From assembly GCF_900176535.1 (NCBI RefSeq), contig NZ_FWXT01000001.1, positions 930,001 to 994,000 on the forward strand: a DNA stretch of 64,000 bases, written 5' to 3'. The position numbers and the translations under genes were made by a program. Under the pieces are notes generated by a model. The model was not told the origin of the DNA. It made no database searches and worked only from the letters and a program-made list of their open reading frames with translations. Shown in pieces: positions 1 to 9,401 of the stretch; position 1 is the stretch's first letter; each line of letters starts with the position of its first letter. This DNA is from Pedobacter africanus (GTDB lineage Bacteria; Bacteroidota; Bacteroidia; Sphingobacteriales; Sphingobacteriaceae).

Positions 1-1338
1 GCTGGTATAAGTTACAGGCAGCCCGCTATCGCTTGAGGCTCCGGGGACAAGATCTGCATCGCCATAGCTTGCTGTGGCAGTGGCTGCCATGGTAATAACC
101 TGCGTTTTGCCTGCAACTGAAATGCTGTAGGTTTTATCGGTACTGTACGGACCGCTGCCAACGGATGAATCGGTACTGCGAACGGTAAAGGTATAAGTAC
201 CTTTGGCGGTAGGTGTACCGCTAAAAACACCGGCGCTGCTAAAGGCCAGGCCTATTGGCAAGGCTCCAGACTGAATGCTGTACGTGTATGGGGCAACACT
301 TCCACTGGTGCTTAAATTCTGGCTATATGCTATACCTGCCGTTACCCCGGGCAAAGTTGCCGGTCAGATGGCCAGTAACGGTGCTGCAATGGTTAAAGTA
401 TAAGCTTGTGAGCTATTCTCTCCGGCATCATCTGTACTTCTGACTACAAATGTAAAATTACCTGCCGATACAGGTGTCCCGCTTATTACACCTGCACTGC
501 TAAATGACATCCCTACAGGAATGGCTCCTGATATGAGTGAATAGGTATATGGCGCAATACCCCCTGAAGAAGACAGCGATTGGCTATAAGCTACACCCAA
601 TACCGGATGTGGCAAGGCCGTGGGGCTAATTGCAATTACCGGCGCAGCAATGGTAAAGGTGTACACTTTTGATATGGAAACCCCTATATTATCTGCAACC
701 CCAACAGTAATTGAGAAATTTCCTGGAGTTCTCGGCACACCTGATAACACCCCCGCCGAACTGAAGGACATACCTATAGGCAGTGCCCCCGCCAAAAGGC
801 TGTAGCTATAAGGTGCCGTTCCTCCAGTTGCGCTAAGGCTTTGATTGTAGGATTGTGCGTACACCGGATCGGGTAGGCTTGCCGGGCCGATCACTATTGG
901 ATTATTAACCGTCAACGAATATCCTCTGGGGGCACTGGTGTATGGCCCTGAGCCGGTTGAAGCATCTGTAGCTGTAACTGCAAAATTGAAAGTTCCGCTT
1001 GCCGTTGGAGTTCCGGATATTACACCACCGGCACTTAACGCAATGCCTGCCGGTAAAGCCCCGGCTGTTAGGGCATAACTATACGGTGCTGTTCCGCCAC
1101 TTGCAGGGTTTAAAGTTTGGCTGTAGGCTGTGCCGGCATTTGCATTTGCCAGGCTGCTGGCAGGCAATAAAATTGTTGGCGCAGCAATTACTAAAGTATA
1201 GGCCCTTGAACCGGTATGAGGCGCTCCCGTTCCTGTAGAACTGTCCATCCCCCTTAAGGTAAAGTTAAAGGTACCTCCGGCAGTAGGTGTTCCACTGATT
1301 ACGCCTCCGCTGCTTAGGCTTAATCCTGGCGGTAAGGC
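1..1338 (-). pseudogene. Broken adhesin-like surface protein with He_PIG (putative Ig) and MBG-type repeats
   Basis: The minus-strand frame encodes four to five tandem Ig-like repeats of about 90 residues, each with a core like ALPxGxxFSSAGVxSGTP and ending in AYTLTIAAP. At its downstream end (positions 1-110) it passes into an MBG-like segment (QVITMAATATASYGDADL). He_PIG and MBG repeats are typical of large secreted adhesins of Bacteroidota. Two lesions are visible. An in-frame TGA lies at 364-366, where sister repeats have Gly in the IGPAxLP linker (GGA to TGA), and the frame stays open beyond it to base 1. At the 5' side the frame ends at about 1339, in mid-repeat, with no start codon or signal peptide, and unrelated DNA follows. 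The gene continues beyond the window edge. It is almost certainly non-functional in its present form, unless an assembly error explains the junction. Confidence 0.8.
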
Positions 1339-1339
1339 A

Positions 1340-1489
1340 GTTTATGTGTTAAACGGTGCCAAAAGAAGCAGCGGGCAGGATGAAATGGAATTGCCTGCCA
1401 GTTATGCTGGCAAGGAGCTGCATTGTTACATTGCTTTTAAAAGCAGCGATGGCAAAAGGGTAAGTAACAGTGTTTGGGTTGAGGTTTGA
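1340..1489 (+). pseudogene. 3' remnant of a DUF6266-type gene
   Basis: From about 1340 the plus strand encodes 49 residues ending at TGA 1487-1489, with segments such as ELPASYAGKELHCYIAF and DGKRVSNSVWVEV. This looks like the C-terminal tail of DUF6266 proteins, a family of unknown function common in Pedobacter and relatives; the assignment is from memory of the family's tail motif. There is no start codon, and the coding text begins exactly where the opposite-strand Ig-repeat gene stops. It is therefore the residue of a gene lost at a rearrangement breakpoint. Alternatively the junction is an assembly chimera. Confidence 0.55.
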
Positions 1490-1511
1490 GTACCAATAGT
1501 GCATAAAATAG

Positions 1512-1543
1512 AATTGCCTGCCAAATTGTACTGGCAGGCAATT
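1512..1543 (-). terminator. Terminator-like hairpin downstream of susD (system A)
   Basis: A perfect 12-bp inverted repeat, AATTGCCTGCCA with TGGCAGGCAATT, is separated by 8 nt. It lies 40-72 nt after the stop of the minus-strand susD and just after the DUF6266 remnant, so it could serve both strands. Flanking A/T-rich stretches support terminator function but there is no long uninterrupted U-run. Its left arm and right flank resemble 1388-1429 in the DUF6266 remnant. Confidence 0.5.
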
Positions 1544-1583
1544 GCATTGTTAACGTACTTTTTTAAAAGTAAAGTTCTTTCCC

Positions 1584-3140
1584 CTACCTCGAGGCCGGGT
1601 CATAAGCTCCTTCCCAAAGGGTTAAACCCCACTGTGGGTTCAGCTGGATCACATTATTGGAAATCCTCATCGTAAAATATGTGTTGTTAACATCACCTTT
1701 ATACACTTTAGAACCAATGGTATGTGTAATACTGGTCTTGCTCCAGGGTTTGCCAGTATCGAAAACATAACGTTTAATATCAAACACACGCTGAAAAGTA
1801 CCAATTGGCATCTCTCTGCGCCGTTCCTTCAGTATTTCAAAAAGTAAAGCATCCTGCCCCAAAGTACCTCCATTTGCGAGATCAGTACTGGTGCCGGAAT
1901 AACGGTATTTGCGCAAAAGGTTCAGGTCGGCCAAAGCCCCTCCCAGATCATTCAAACGGGCACTGGCTTCTGCTTTCATTAGCAACAGCTCAGGATACGT
2001 TATCCCCTGACTGCCCAGCATCTTTGAATCACGGTAATACCTCGTCACGATACCATCATCGTATTTTACGCCTCCAACTGTAGTAGAATAGCCCAATGCC
2101 TTAAGGGCGAACAACTTGTACCTCCTGTCTGTTGTTTTATCAAACAGGTCCAAAAATTCCTGAGAAGGATAGTGGGTGGTGCCCTGTGGGGCCAACCTGA
2201 AGAAAAGGTTTTCCCGGTTATCAGCTTGGCCCAATAACAAATCCGGTCCTTGCAATTCCAATACCACTTCTACATCTGTACCCGGGGTAGGCGATGCGTT
2301 CGGGTTTGGTTTATAGGAAAAAGCATTCAGGTTATAGATCATATTATCTACCCCACCTTTAACAGCCATTGAGCGGCTCCAGGCTTCTTTTGCATGCTCC
2401 AGCATTTTTGGCCAATCCCTTTTGTACATATACAACTGTGCCATTAAGGCGTGAACCGCCGAAATATTAGCGCGGCTTGGATTACCTACATTATCAGACG
2501 TAGCTGTAAGCGCGTCTTTTAAATCCTTTTCTATAAGGTCAAGTGCCTCTGCTGTGGTAGACAGGTCCGGATTAGGGTCCCCAGGATTTGCCGAGGTACG
2601 ATAAGGCAATACTTTGGTATTGTTTTGCCCGCTGGGATCATACATAGGGCCATAACCCAGTGTACCTACCAGCATAGACCATGCACGGCCAGCCTTGGCC
2701 TGGGCAGTAATGCGTTTGCCCAGTTCGGAGTCAGCAGCGCCCGGCAACTCCTTTACCCCTTCAATTACATTGTTAAACAATCCCAAGGCCCGGTAAATTC
2801 CCCAGTCCCAGGCATATTGAGGGTTTCTGGGGTTTTCGTATGGCTGGTAAAACGTATAGGCCGCATAACGGTCTATATTAGGGTGTGTACTTACATAAGA
2901 GTACTTCGCCTGATTTTCACTGATCTGAAAGTTATCTCCCAAAAGCGGATAGTAGCTTCCCCGGTTATTATCAATAAAGTGATAATCCAATGTGTTGCTG
3001 TTATTTAAAAGATTCTCCAGTTCTTCCGCCTTTTCAGGGATCAGTTTCCCTACGGGTTTAACATCCAGAAACTTTTTGCAGGAAGCGGCCAGCACCATCA
3101 AAGATGCCAGCAATATGGTATTTAAATATTTTGTTTTCAT
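1584..3140 (-). CDS. SusD/RagB family outer-membrane lipoprotein (system A)
   Basis: A 518-residue SusD-type nutrient-binding lipoprotein. It has a lipoprotein signal (LLASLMVLAASC, Cys at about 21) followed by KKFLDVKPVGKLIPEK, the usual N-terminus of the RagB/SusD family. TPR-like helices follow, and the C-terminus contains the family motif of a substrate-loop SusD (ERRREMPIGTFQRVFDIKRY). SusD proteins sit on the outer surface as a lid on the SusC channel. The start lies 9 nt after the susC stop, so the two are co-transcribed and almost certainly form one complex. The substrate cannot be read from sequence. The opening resembles the SusD at 30193-31533, suggesting that systems A and C are related. 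Confidence 0.93.
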   Translation of the reverse strand: MKTKYLNTILLASLMVLAASCKKFLDVKPVGKLIPEKAEELENLLNNSNTLDYHFIDNNRGSYYPLLGDNFQISENQAKYSYVSTHPNIDRYAAYTFYQPYENPRNPQYAWDWGIYRALGLFNNVIEGVKELPGAADSELGKRITAQAKAGRAWSMLVGTLGYGPMYDPSGQNNTKVLPYRTSANPGDPNPDLSTTAEALDLIEKDLKDALTATSDNVGNPSRANISAVHALMAQLYMYKRDWPKMLEHAKEAWSRSMAVKGGVDNMIYNLNAFSYKPNPNASPTPGTDVEVVLELQGPDLLLGQADNRENLFFRLAPQGTTHYPSQEFLDLFDKTTDRRYKLFALKALGYSTTVGGVKYDDGIVTRYYRDSKMLGSQGITYPELLLMKAEASARLNDLGGALADLNLLRKYRYSGTSTDLANGGTLGQDALLFEILKERRREMPIGTFQRVFDIKRYVFDTGKPWSKTSITHTIGSKVYKGDVNNTYFTMRISNNVIQLNPQWGLTLWEGAYDPASR

Positions 3141-3149
3141 ATTTTCTTG

Positions 3150-6100
3150 TTAAAACGAAAAGGTCAGACCAAAAAAGATTTCACGTGGTAAAGGCAATGA
3201 GGTAAAACCCTGCTCCGTAGCGGCACCTGTACCACCAGTAGTATTTACTTCTGCGGTTTCAGGATCAATATCTGTTCCTTTAGCCGTAATCCTGAAGAGG
3301 TTGCGTCCCTGAACAAATACCTTTGCATTGCTCATTTTAATCTTTTTTGCAAATCTTTCGAGATTATACGATAAAGTGAGATCCCTGAGCTTTACGTAAC
3401 CAGCATTACCAATCAGGGCATCTACATAAGGAAAAGTGAACATGTCCATATTCCACTCTCTCAATACCGGATAAATGGTATTCAGTTCATCCCCAGGTTT
3501 CTGCCAGCGCTCTGCAACGTGCCTGTTTAAGTAGTTAGAGCCGCTAAAGTTGTCTTTACGGTACTTATGCCCAAGTTTTGAAATAAAGAGCATGGTTAAA
3601 TCCCAGTTTTTGTACTTGAATGTATTGCTCAATGAAAGGTCAAATTTAGGCCGCAGCGTACCCTGATACACCACATCTGCTGTCGTAGCATCGCCAGGCT
3701 TAATGATGTTGTTGGCAGCATTATAAACCTGGGCCTCGCCTAAATTATTCAGCCCCGCAAAGCGATAGCCCCAAAGGCCATCTGCTGGGTATCCGGCTAC
3801 CAGGATTCCATTCGCCGTTGCATAACTGCTGGCATAGTTACGCACAACATTGTATGACTTTACATTGTTGTAATTGTAGGAAAAGTTAGGCCCTATATTC
3901 CAGCGGAAGTTCCTGTTCCTGATCAGGTCTGCATTTAAGGCTATTTCAACCCCACTGTTCGACATTTTGCCCGCATTTTTTGTCACTGTAGCAAAGCCCG
4001 AAGTAGGATCTGCTGCTTCAGCCGCCAGAAGATCCGTACTGTTTTTGGTATAGTAATCTATACTTGCGTTAAACCGGCTGTTCCAGGCAGAAAAATCTAT
4101 TCCTAAGTTAACAATCTTGGTACGCTCCCAGCGCAACTGGTTGTTAGGTGGGGAAGCTACACCATAAGAAACACCCCCGGTAGTATTGTTAAAAGCTCCG
4201 GTTGATAAAATTAAAAAAGGCCCCTGATTTAATGAGATATTACCACTAACCCCATAAGAAGCCCTGACATTTAACCTGCTTACCCAATCGTTTCTGAAGA
4301 ATGCTTCCTCAGCCATTTTATAAGTACCTCCGATAGACCATAACGGACGATACCTGTATTTAGGGTCTGTACCGAAGAAGTTCGTAAGATCCATACGGAT
4401 ACTTCCACTTAAAATAAAACGGTTGTCGTACTCATAAGAAGCATTGCCGTACCAGGAAACAAAGCGGTTATCCCTGTATTGATAACTACCTGGATTTAGT
4501 GAGATATTCCTCCCCATCAGCATATCTGCATTATACTGTCCGGCATTGTAGTCCTTTAAATTCATCGGTACAAAGGAACCTGCAATGGCATTATAGCCAA
4601 CACGTGTTTCTATCCGGTTGTTATCAAAGGTCAGTTTCCGTACCTCGTTACCTACCAATGCCGTAATGCGGTGTTTGTAATTATTGAAGCTACGGTTATA
4701 ATTTAACTGCGATCTGAGGGTCCAGTTTTGGTTAATGTTACGGCTTTCGTCGATAATACCACCATCAGGCAAATAATGATTGGCTATATTTTTAAGTGAG
4801 GTTGCATCGTTGTAGGCAATCCGAACCCCATAAGAATCTGCATCCCTCAGTTCTTTTACCTGGGTACTACCACGCTGCCAACTGCCGCCCAACTCAGCTG
4901 TAAGGCCTTCAAACAATTCAGCCCGTAAAAAACCACCAATCCGCGTTTGAAAATCAACATTCCTTCTGGTTTCTTTTGAAATATCATTTAATGGAACGTT
5001 TGTCCAGTCCTTCATTCCCGGCGTTTTCTTATAGGTATCCTGTTTATACTGGCTTAGTCCCCATACCGCTGCCGGGTTGCCATTACCATTTAAAAGTTCA
5101 GTATAGGGTTGCAAAACAGATGCTGAATTATAACCGATTAAGCTGGTATAGTCTCTATAAGGTGTTAAACGGTTATTGTAAACTGCATTGAGTAAAACCC
5201 CTGCGGTAAGAAATTTAAATGGTTTCCATTCATTCTTAATGTCAAGAATAAGTCGGGTGCTGTTGCTTTGAATAAAATTCTCCCTTGTATCTAACAGATT
5301 AAGTGCAACATTGTAATTGTTTTTTTCAGTTGCACCCGAGATGTTAATGTTGTGCTGGTTACTAAATTCAGGGCGAAAAAACTGGTCTTCAAACTGTTTA
5401 AGCCCATTCACATTTCGCAGCCTGTTAATTTCTGCCATAGCCTCTGCTTCAGAAATTTTATTTTCCCGCACCTGCATCATCAGGTAGGTTACCCTACTCA
5501 TGTTACCCTTACTAACGGTTGAAGGACCGTTGGGGTTCTGCCTGAACAAATCCAGTTCAGCATCAATATAATCGGACGTAGAAGCCCTGTTCAAGTCGTC
5601 CAGATTAGGCATTGAAACAAAATTGACCAATCCGTTGTAAGTTAATTTTGGCCCGCCTGCAGTACCTGTTTTTGTGGTAACCACGATTACTCCATTTGCA
5701 GCACGCGAACCATATATTGAAGCGGCAACACCATCTTTAAGCACAGTAATGCTGCTTACGTTCAAAGGGTTTATATTCTCTATACCGCCTTCAATCGGGT
5801 ATCCGTCAACCACCACAAGGGGGTTCTTTTCCGCGGCAATAAAAGTAGACACTCCCCTGACCTCTATATTTCCCTTCTTATCCAATACCACCCCGGTCAG
5901 TTGTCCTTCCAAAGCCGACCTCAGATCTGTCGCCAGCCTGCTTTCCAACCTTTCGGTTGTAACCACTCCATACGAACCTGTTGCACGTTCCTGCGATAGT
6001 TTCTGATAACCTGTGTTGATCACCAGGGCAACCTCAGCCAGCTCCGACATAGACATCACCAATTTGATATCTCCTAGGTCCTGAGGCCGGTTCCCGAGTC

Positions 6101-6740
6101 TGATCTCTTTGGTTGCAAAACCTACATAAGAGATGACCAGGGTCGCATTATCTGGCAGATCTTTTAAACTGAATTCTCCCTTTTTGTTGGTGAGCACATT
6201 GATTTTATAGCCCTTAACCTGAACGTTAGCGCCTGCCAAAGGCTCTCCATCCTCGGCCAGGACCCTGCCTTTCACGTCAATAGACTGGGCAAAGATTTCA
6301 CGTATCCGTTCCGTAACAGTTTTCTCCTTTTCCTTGAGGATGATGGTCCTGTTTTCCAGGGTGTAAGTAAATAACTGATCGATGAACAGCTGATTAAGGA
6401 CATCTCTAAGCATTTCATTTCTTGCCTGTATAGACACCAATTTAGAGCCTTTAACCAGGCTCTTCGGGTAGATGAAATCGTAGCCGCTTTGTTTCCGTAT
6501 GTCGTTAAAAACAGATTCAATAGATGCGTTCTTATATGACAAATTAATCCTTTGACCTCTGGTGGCCAGTGCAGATTGCATAAATGCAAAAAGCAACATA
6601 ATACAGGTAAAATTAATCCGCATAAGCCATTTTTTTAGTTCGGTTCTCTGTAGCAAAGACGGTTGCTGTTGTCTATTTAAAAGACAGGTATTCAGCACAG
6701 TATTGTTTTCTACAGCATAGTTGTAGTAAAGTTTATACAT
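3150..6740 (-). CDS. SusC/RagA TonB-linked outer-membrane transporter with STN domain (system A)
   Basis: A 1196-residue SusC-family TonB-dependent transporter. Order of parts: long N-terminal extension with signal (MRINFTCIMLLFAFMQSALA, about 40-59), STN signalling domain (about 66-137), carboxypeptidase-regulatory-like domain (about 154-230), plug (about 245-370, including the SusC plug motif SITVLKDGVAASIYG), then a 22-strand-type barrel ending in Phe. An STN domain is the hallmark of transporters that signal through FecR to an ECF sigma factor, and both genes lie upstream here. An in-frame ATG at 6777-6779 would add 13 residues. The ATG at 6740 is preferred because the protein then begins MYKLYY, like the MYRFYT start of the system B SusC, and because the leader hairpin then keeps a distance similar to the other loci. 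Confidence 0.93.
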   Translation of the reverse strand: MYKLYYNYAVENNTVLNTCLLNRQQQPSLLQRTELKKWLMRINFTCIMLLFAFMQSALATRGQRINLSYKNASIESVFNDIRKQSGYDFIYPKSLVKGSKLVSIQARNEMLRDVLNQLFIDQLFTYTLENRTIILKEKEKTVTERIREIFAQSIDVKGRVLAEDGEPLAGANVQVKGYKINVLTNKKGEFSLKDLPDNATLVISYVGFATKEIRLGNRPQDLGDIKLVMSMSELAEVALVINTGYQKLSQERATGSYGVVTTERLESRLATDLRSALEGQLTGVVLDKKGNIEVRGVSTFIAAEKNPLVVVDGYPIEGGIENINPLNVSSITVLKDGVAASIYGSRAANGVIVVTTKTGTAGGPKLTYNGLVNFVSMPNLDDLNRASTSDYIDAELDLFRQNPNGPSTVSKGNMSRVTYLMMQVRENKISEAEAMAEINRLRNVNGLKQFEDQFFRPEFSNQHNINISGATEKNNYNVALNLLDTRENFIQSNSTRLILDIKNEWKPFKFLTAGVLLNAVYNNRLTPYRDYTSLIGYNSASVLQPYTELLNGNGNPAAVWGLSQYKQDTYKKTPGMKDWTNVPLNDISKETRRNVDFQTRIGGFLRAELFEGLTAELGGSWQRGSTQVKELRDADSYGVRIAYNDATSLKNIANHYLPDGGIIDESRNINQNWTLRSQLNYNRSFNNYKHRITALVGNEVRKLTFDNNRIETRVGYNAIAGSFVPMNLKDYNAGQYNADMLMGRNISLNPGSYQYRDNRFVSWYGNASYEYDNRFILSGSIRMDLTNFFGTDPKYRYRPLWSIGGTYKMAEEAFFRNDWVSRLNVRASYGVSGNISLNQGPFLILSTGAFNNTTGGVSYGVASPPNNQLRWERTKIVNLGIDFSAWNSRFNASIDYYTKNSTDLLAAEAADPTSGFATVTKNAGKMSNSGVEIALNADLIRNRNFRWNIGPNFSYNYNNVKSYNVVRNYASSYATANGILVAGYPADGLWGYRFAGLNNLGEAQVYNAANNIIKPGDATTADVVYQGTLRPKFDLSLSNTFKYKNWDLTMLFISKLGHKYRKDNFSGSNYLNRHVAERWQKPGDELNTIYPVLREWNMDMFTFPYVDALIGNAGYVKLRDLTLSYNLERFAKKIKMSNAKVFVQGRNLFRITAKGTDIDPETAEVNTTGGTGAATEQGFTSLPLPREIFFGLTFSF

Positions 6741-6743
6741 TTG
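6736..6743 (+). promoter_or_regulatory. -7-like box (TACATTTG) for a candidate antisense RNA, system A
   Basis: The plus strand reads TACATTTG, a match to the Bacteroidota -7 consensus TAnnTTTG. It overlaps the complement of the preferred susC start codon (6738-6740) and points away from susC, towards the hairpin at 6802-6829. No TTG is found at the expected -33 spacing, so support comes mainly from the equivalent position of similar boxes at the other two susC genes. Confidence 0.35.
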
Positions 6744-6749
6744 CAGTTC

Positions 6750-6834
6750 TGGTTTAGTTGATAAATATGTTCCTAGCATGTTTCAAGGAAACCTGATCTT
6801 AAACCGGAGACGCGCCAACGTTTCCGGTTCTTTA
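6750..6834 (+). ncRNA. Candidate cis-antisense sRNA in the susC leader, system A
   Basis: The RNA would run from just after the -7-like box to a hairpin at 6802-6829 on the plus strand, opposite to susC. The stem has 11 contiguous pairs: arms AACCGGAGACG and CGUUUCCGGUU, 6-nt loop, a single G.U at pair 8/21. It is followed by UUCUUUACA, a weak U-tract. Read from the susC strand, the same stem is interrupted by an A.C mismatch. The geometry is identical to the hairpin at 13413-13440, with compensatory changes. Ends are estimates; no expression evidence is available. Confidence 0.4.
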
Positions 6835-6919
6835 CAATCATTGTCCTTTTATGAATTTGAAAGCCGTTAATTAAAGCATAAAGTTCACCTCCTTTCTTTC
6901 CAACAATGACATTGTTTCA

Positions 6920-8044
6920 TTAACTGTTTGGCAATGTGCCGCCCGACTTATAAATTTTCATCACATCCTGGGCATTGTCTTTTACCTGTTGCTTTTGTTC
7001 TACAAGCGAAGTATCATTTAAAATATCAATTACCCTTTGCTGGGTTTCAATTGCCTTTGTCAACTCACCTGCTTTGTAGTAGGCCTTTGCCAGATTGGCT
7101 ACAGCGTACGGGTCCTCGCTATCACATTTTGCTGCCGCCTTTTGCATCAGCTTCAATGCCAGCTTGTAATCTGTACCGATTTGCCCAGAAATAGATTGAA
7201 GTGTAAGTGGATCATTCTCATAGGTTTTCAACGCTTCCAAAGCATAAGCATGCGCCTTTTTCACGTCACTTTGCTCCAGATACTTGTATTTTTTTGCAGC
7301 AAGGTAGCCCGAACCCGGCGAAGCAGCCATCAACTGGTCCACTATATTTGCAGCTTTTTTATAATCTTTTGCCTCCTCGGCGGTTTTAAGCGCTTCATTC
7401 ATACCTTTCACTTTTTCTTTATTCGCTTTCACTTTCTCGGCAAGTTGAGCCTTACCTTCTTCGTTATAAGTACCTGCAATTACCATCTCCAAAGGATCTT
7501 CCAATGAGGCAGGGTGACCGATCCAGGCAATTCTACCATCCTTATCTATGATGTACGCAGCGGGGATGCCATACATTCCGGAAGCCGCCAGCCAGGTATC
7601 CCACATTACATTTTCACGCACATCCGCAGCAACAGCATAATCCATCCCATCTCCCAAACGTTTTACAAAACGCTCTACTTTACTGATGTAGTCTCCATCC
7701 TTATTTTTTGCAGCAATCAGCTCTTTCACGTTAAAGCTAATTACATCTGCATCTTTTTTATACTTACGTGCAATTTCAGATAAATGCGGCATGCTGGCCC
7801 TGCAGGGGCCACACCAGGTTGCCCAGAATTCCATCACATAGACTCTGCCCTTTTCAAATTCCTTAACCGGGTTGCCTTTTATCCATTTTTCTGCTACCAA
7901 TGCAGGTGCCTGGTCTCCAACTTTTAACGTTACCGGAGGCCGGCTGTTTTGCCTGGCAGGCCCGGTTTGCCCATTTACCGGCGATAAGCTCAAGGTAACT
8001 GCACTCAGCAATGCCAATACCCCGGATTTAATAAAATGATTCAT
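6920..8044 (-). CDS. TlpA/ResA-type thioredoxin-fold protein with C-terminal TPR-like region (system A)
   Basis: A 374-residue exported protein: signal peptide (MNHFIKSGVLALLSAVTLSL..VNG), then a TlpA-like redoxin domain (about 38-185) with active site WCGPC at 77-81, then an alpha-helical region (about 205-360) with helices of TPR character (AYAVANLAKAYYKAGELTKAIETQQR type). Such proteins act in the periplasm as disulfide or thiol oxidoreductases; the TPR part probably binds partners. It lies between fecR and susC, an unusual place, since the related protein of system C (28918-30165) follows susD. Short gaps to fecR (44 nt) and susC suggest one transcript. Its role in nutrient uptake is not known. 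Confidence 0.88.
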   Translation of the reverse strand: MNHFIKSGVLALLSAVTLSLSPVNGQTGPARQNSRPPVTLKVGDQAPALVAEKWIKGNPVKEFEKGRVYVMEFWATWCGPCRASMPHLSEIARKYKKDADVISFNVKELIAAKNKDGDYISKVERFVKRLGDGMDYAVAADVRENVMWDTWLAASGMYGIPAAYIIDKDGRIAWIGHPASLEDPLEMVIAGTYNEEGKAQLAEKVKANKEKVKGMNEALKTAEEAKDYKKAANIVDQLMAASPGSGYLAAKKYKYLEQSDVKKAHAYALEALKTYENDPLTLQSISGQIGTDYKLALKLMQKAAAKCDSEDPYAVANLAKAYYKAGELTKAIETQQRVIDILNDTSLVEQKQQVKDNAQDVMKIYKSGGTLPNS

Positions 8045-8088
8045 TATTTTGGTTTTTAGGTTTTTATGATTGATAATTTCTATTTAGT

Positions 8089-9327
8089 TCAAGGCATAAC
8101 CACAACTCTTTTTGTCTGTCCGGATGTCGCTATATCTTCAATTCTGAAATGCACCTTATTGGTTTTCTGCAGTACATTCAACACTTCTGCCAGGTTTTTG
8201 GATCGCAGGATCCTTCCAGTGAACTCTTCTTTTGTAACCTCTCCTTCATACGCTACTTCTATATTATACCACCTGGAAATCTGACGCATAATGGTTCTGA
8301 TATCCTTATCGAATATAAAATCGCCATTTTTCCAATCAATAACATAAGCAGGATCCACCTGGAGCACTTTAATGTCCTCATGGCTATTTTCAATTATACT
8401 TTGCTGATTAGGCTTAAGCAACCGGGTATTAAATGTACCCTGCCTAGAAACACGGACTGCACCCTCCATCAATGTGGTCCTGATTGATGTTTCGTCCGGA
8501 TAACCGCAAATATTAAAATGGGTGCCCAATACTTCAACCTGCTGTGTTGCTGTTTTCACAATAAAAGGCTTCTTTTTACTGGGGGATATATACTGTGTAG
8601 CTACTTCAAAATAGGCTTCGCCAGTTAACTTTACCATCCGTTCACCTTTTTCAAATGCAGGAAGATAAGTAATCTCCGAGGCAGCATTTAGCCATACTTT
8701 TGTACCATCTGAAAGCACAATCTGATATTGTCCACCTTTTGGCGTACGTAGTGTGGCATACTGATCGCTTGTCTTGCGCAATTGTTTAGCTTCAGTTTTG
8801 CCCTCGTTCATTACAGCGGTACCATCATCATAAACCAACTCATTTGCCTTCATGATCAGACCATGCTTATCTCCGCTCAATTCAACGGATCTCCCATCGG
8901 CAAGCGTTAATGTGGCCCTATTACGCCCGGCAGCAATGGTCTTTGCAGCTATTAAACTTTCTGCAATTTCATTTCCCCTATGATAAGCGGGACTATAAAA
9001 ATAACCTGCTATCGACACTACCGCAATCACAGCAGCTGCCGCCGCACCCCATAAAAAATACTGCTTATTTTTACGGTTCCTGTGATCAGTGGCAATTTTT
9101 GTTTTCAGGTTTCCGAAAGCAGCATCAACATTGTATCCTCTCATCACCTCCAGTGCCTTGTCTTTTTTTGCAGCACTTTTCAGCTCATTAAATAGAGCCA
9201 AATTTTCCGGATCTGATTTAACCCAGTTTTCCAGTTCTTGTTTTTCAGATTCAGAAAGTGTGCTTTTTTGATCAGCTGTCACTAAATAAATTATCCGTTG
9301 TGCCTTTTTAACTTCCCACTGGTACAT
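8089..9327 (-). CDS. FecR-family anti-sigma factor (system A)
   Basis: A 412-residue FecR-type inner-membrane anti-sigma/sigma-regulator. A cytoplasmic N-terminal helical region of about 85 residues with the anti-sigma motif (ELENWVKSDPENLALFNEL) precedes one membrane segment (about 91-110, FLWGAAAAAVIAVVSIAGYF). The periplasmic FecR domain follows (TPKGGQYQIVLSDGTKVWLNAASEITYL, EAYFEV, VLGTHFNI) and then a DUF4974-type C-terminal domain (ITRQISRWYN-like, about 340-400). It receives the signal from the STN domain of the loaded SusC and controls the sigma factor encoded 74 nt upstream. The order sigma-fecR is the standard one. Confidence 0.93.
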   Translation of the reverse strand: MYQWEVKKAQRIIYLVTADQKSTLSESEKQELENWVKSDPENLALFNELKSAAKKDKALEVMRGYNVDAAFGNLKTKIATDHRNRKNKQYFLWGAAAAAVIAVVSIAGYFYSPAYHRGNEIAESLIAAKTIAAGRNRATLTLADGRSVELSGDKHGLIMKANELVYDDGTAVMNEGKTEAKQLRKTSDQYATLRTPKGGQYQIVLSDGTKVWLNAASEITYLPAFEKGERMVKLTGEAYFEVATQYISPSKKKPFIVKTATQQVEVLGTHFNICGYPDETSIRTTLMEGAVRVSRQGTFNTRLLKPNQQSIIENSHEDIKVLQVDPAYVIDWKNGDFIFDKDIRTIMRQISRWYNIEVAYEGEVTKEEFTGRILRSKNLAEVLNVLQKTNKVHFRIEDIATSGQTKRVVVMP

Positions 9328-9401
9328 AAATCCTGATTACTCGTTGTTTTCTATATATTACGACAGCGTTAAAAAAAAGTACCGAAAAAAATCTATAATT
9401 T

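Noticed and set aside
364..1338. CRISPR-like or satellite repeat array
   Set aside because: The periodicity is about 270 nt and in frame; it reflects tandem Ig-like protein domains, not short direct repeats with spacers.
1..1583. Insertion sequence or transposase at the 1340 breakpoint
   Set aside because: No terminal inverted repeats, target duplication or transposase coding was seen; the border is a clean join.
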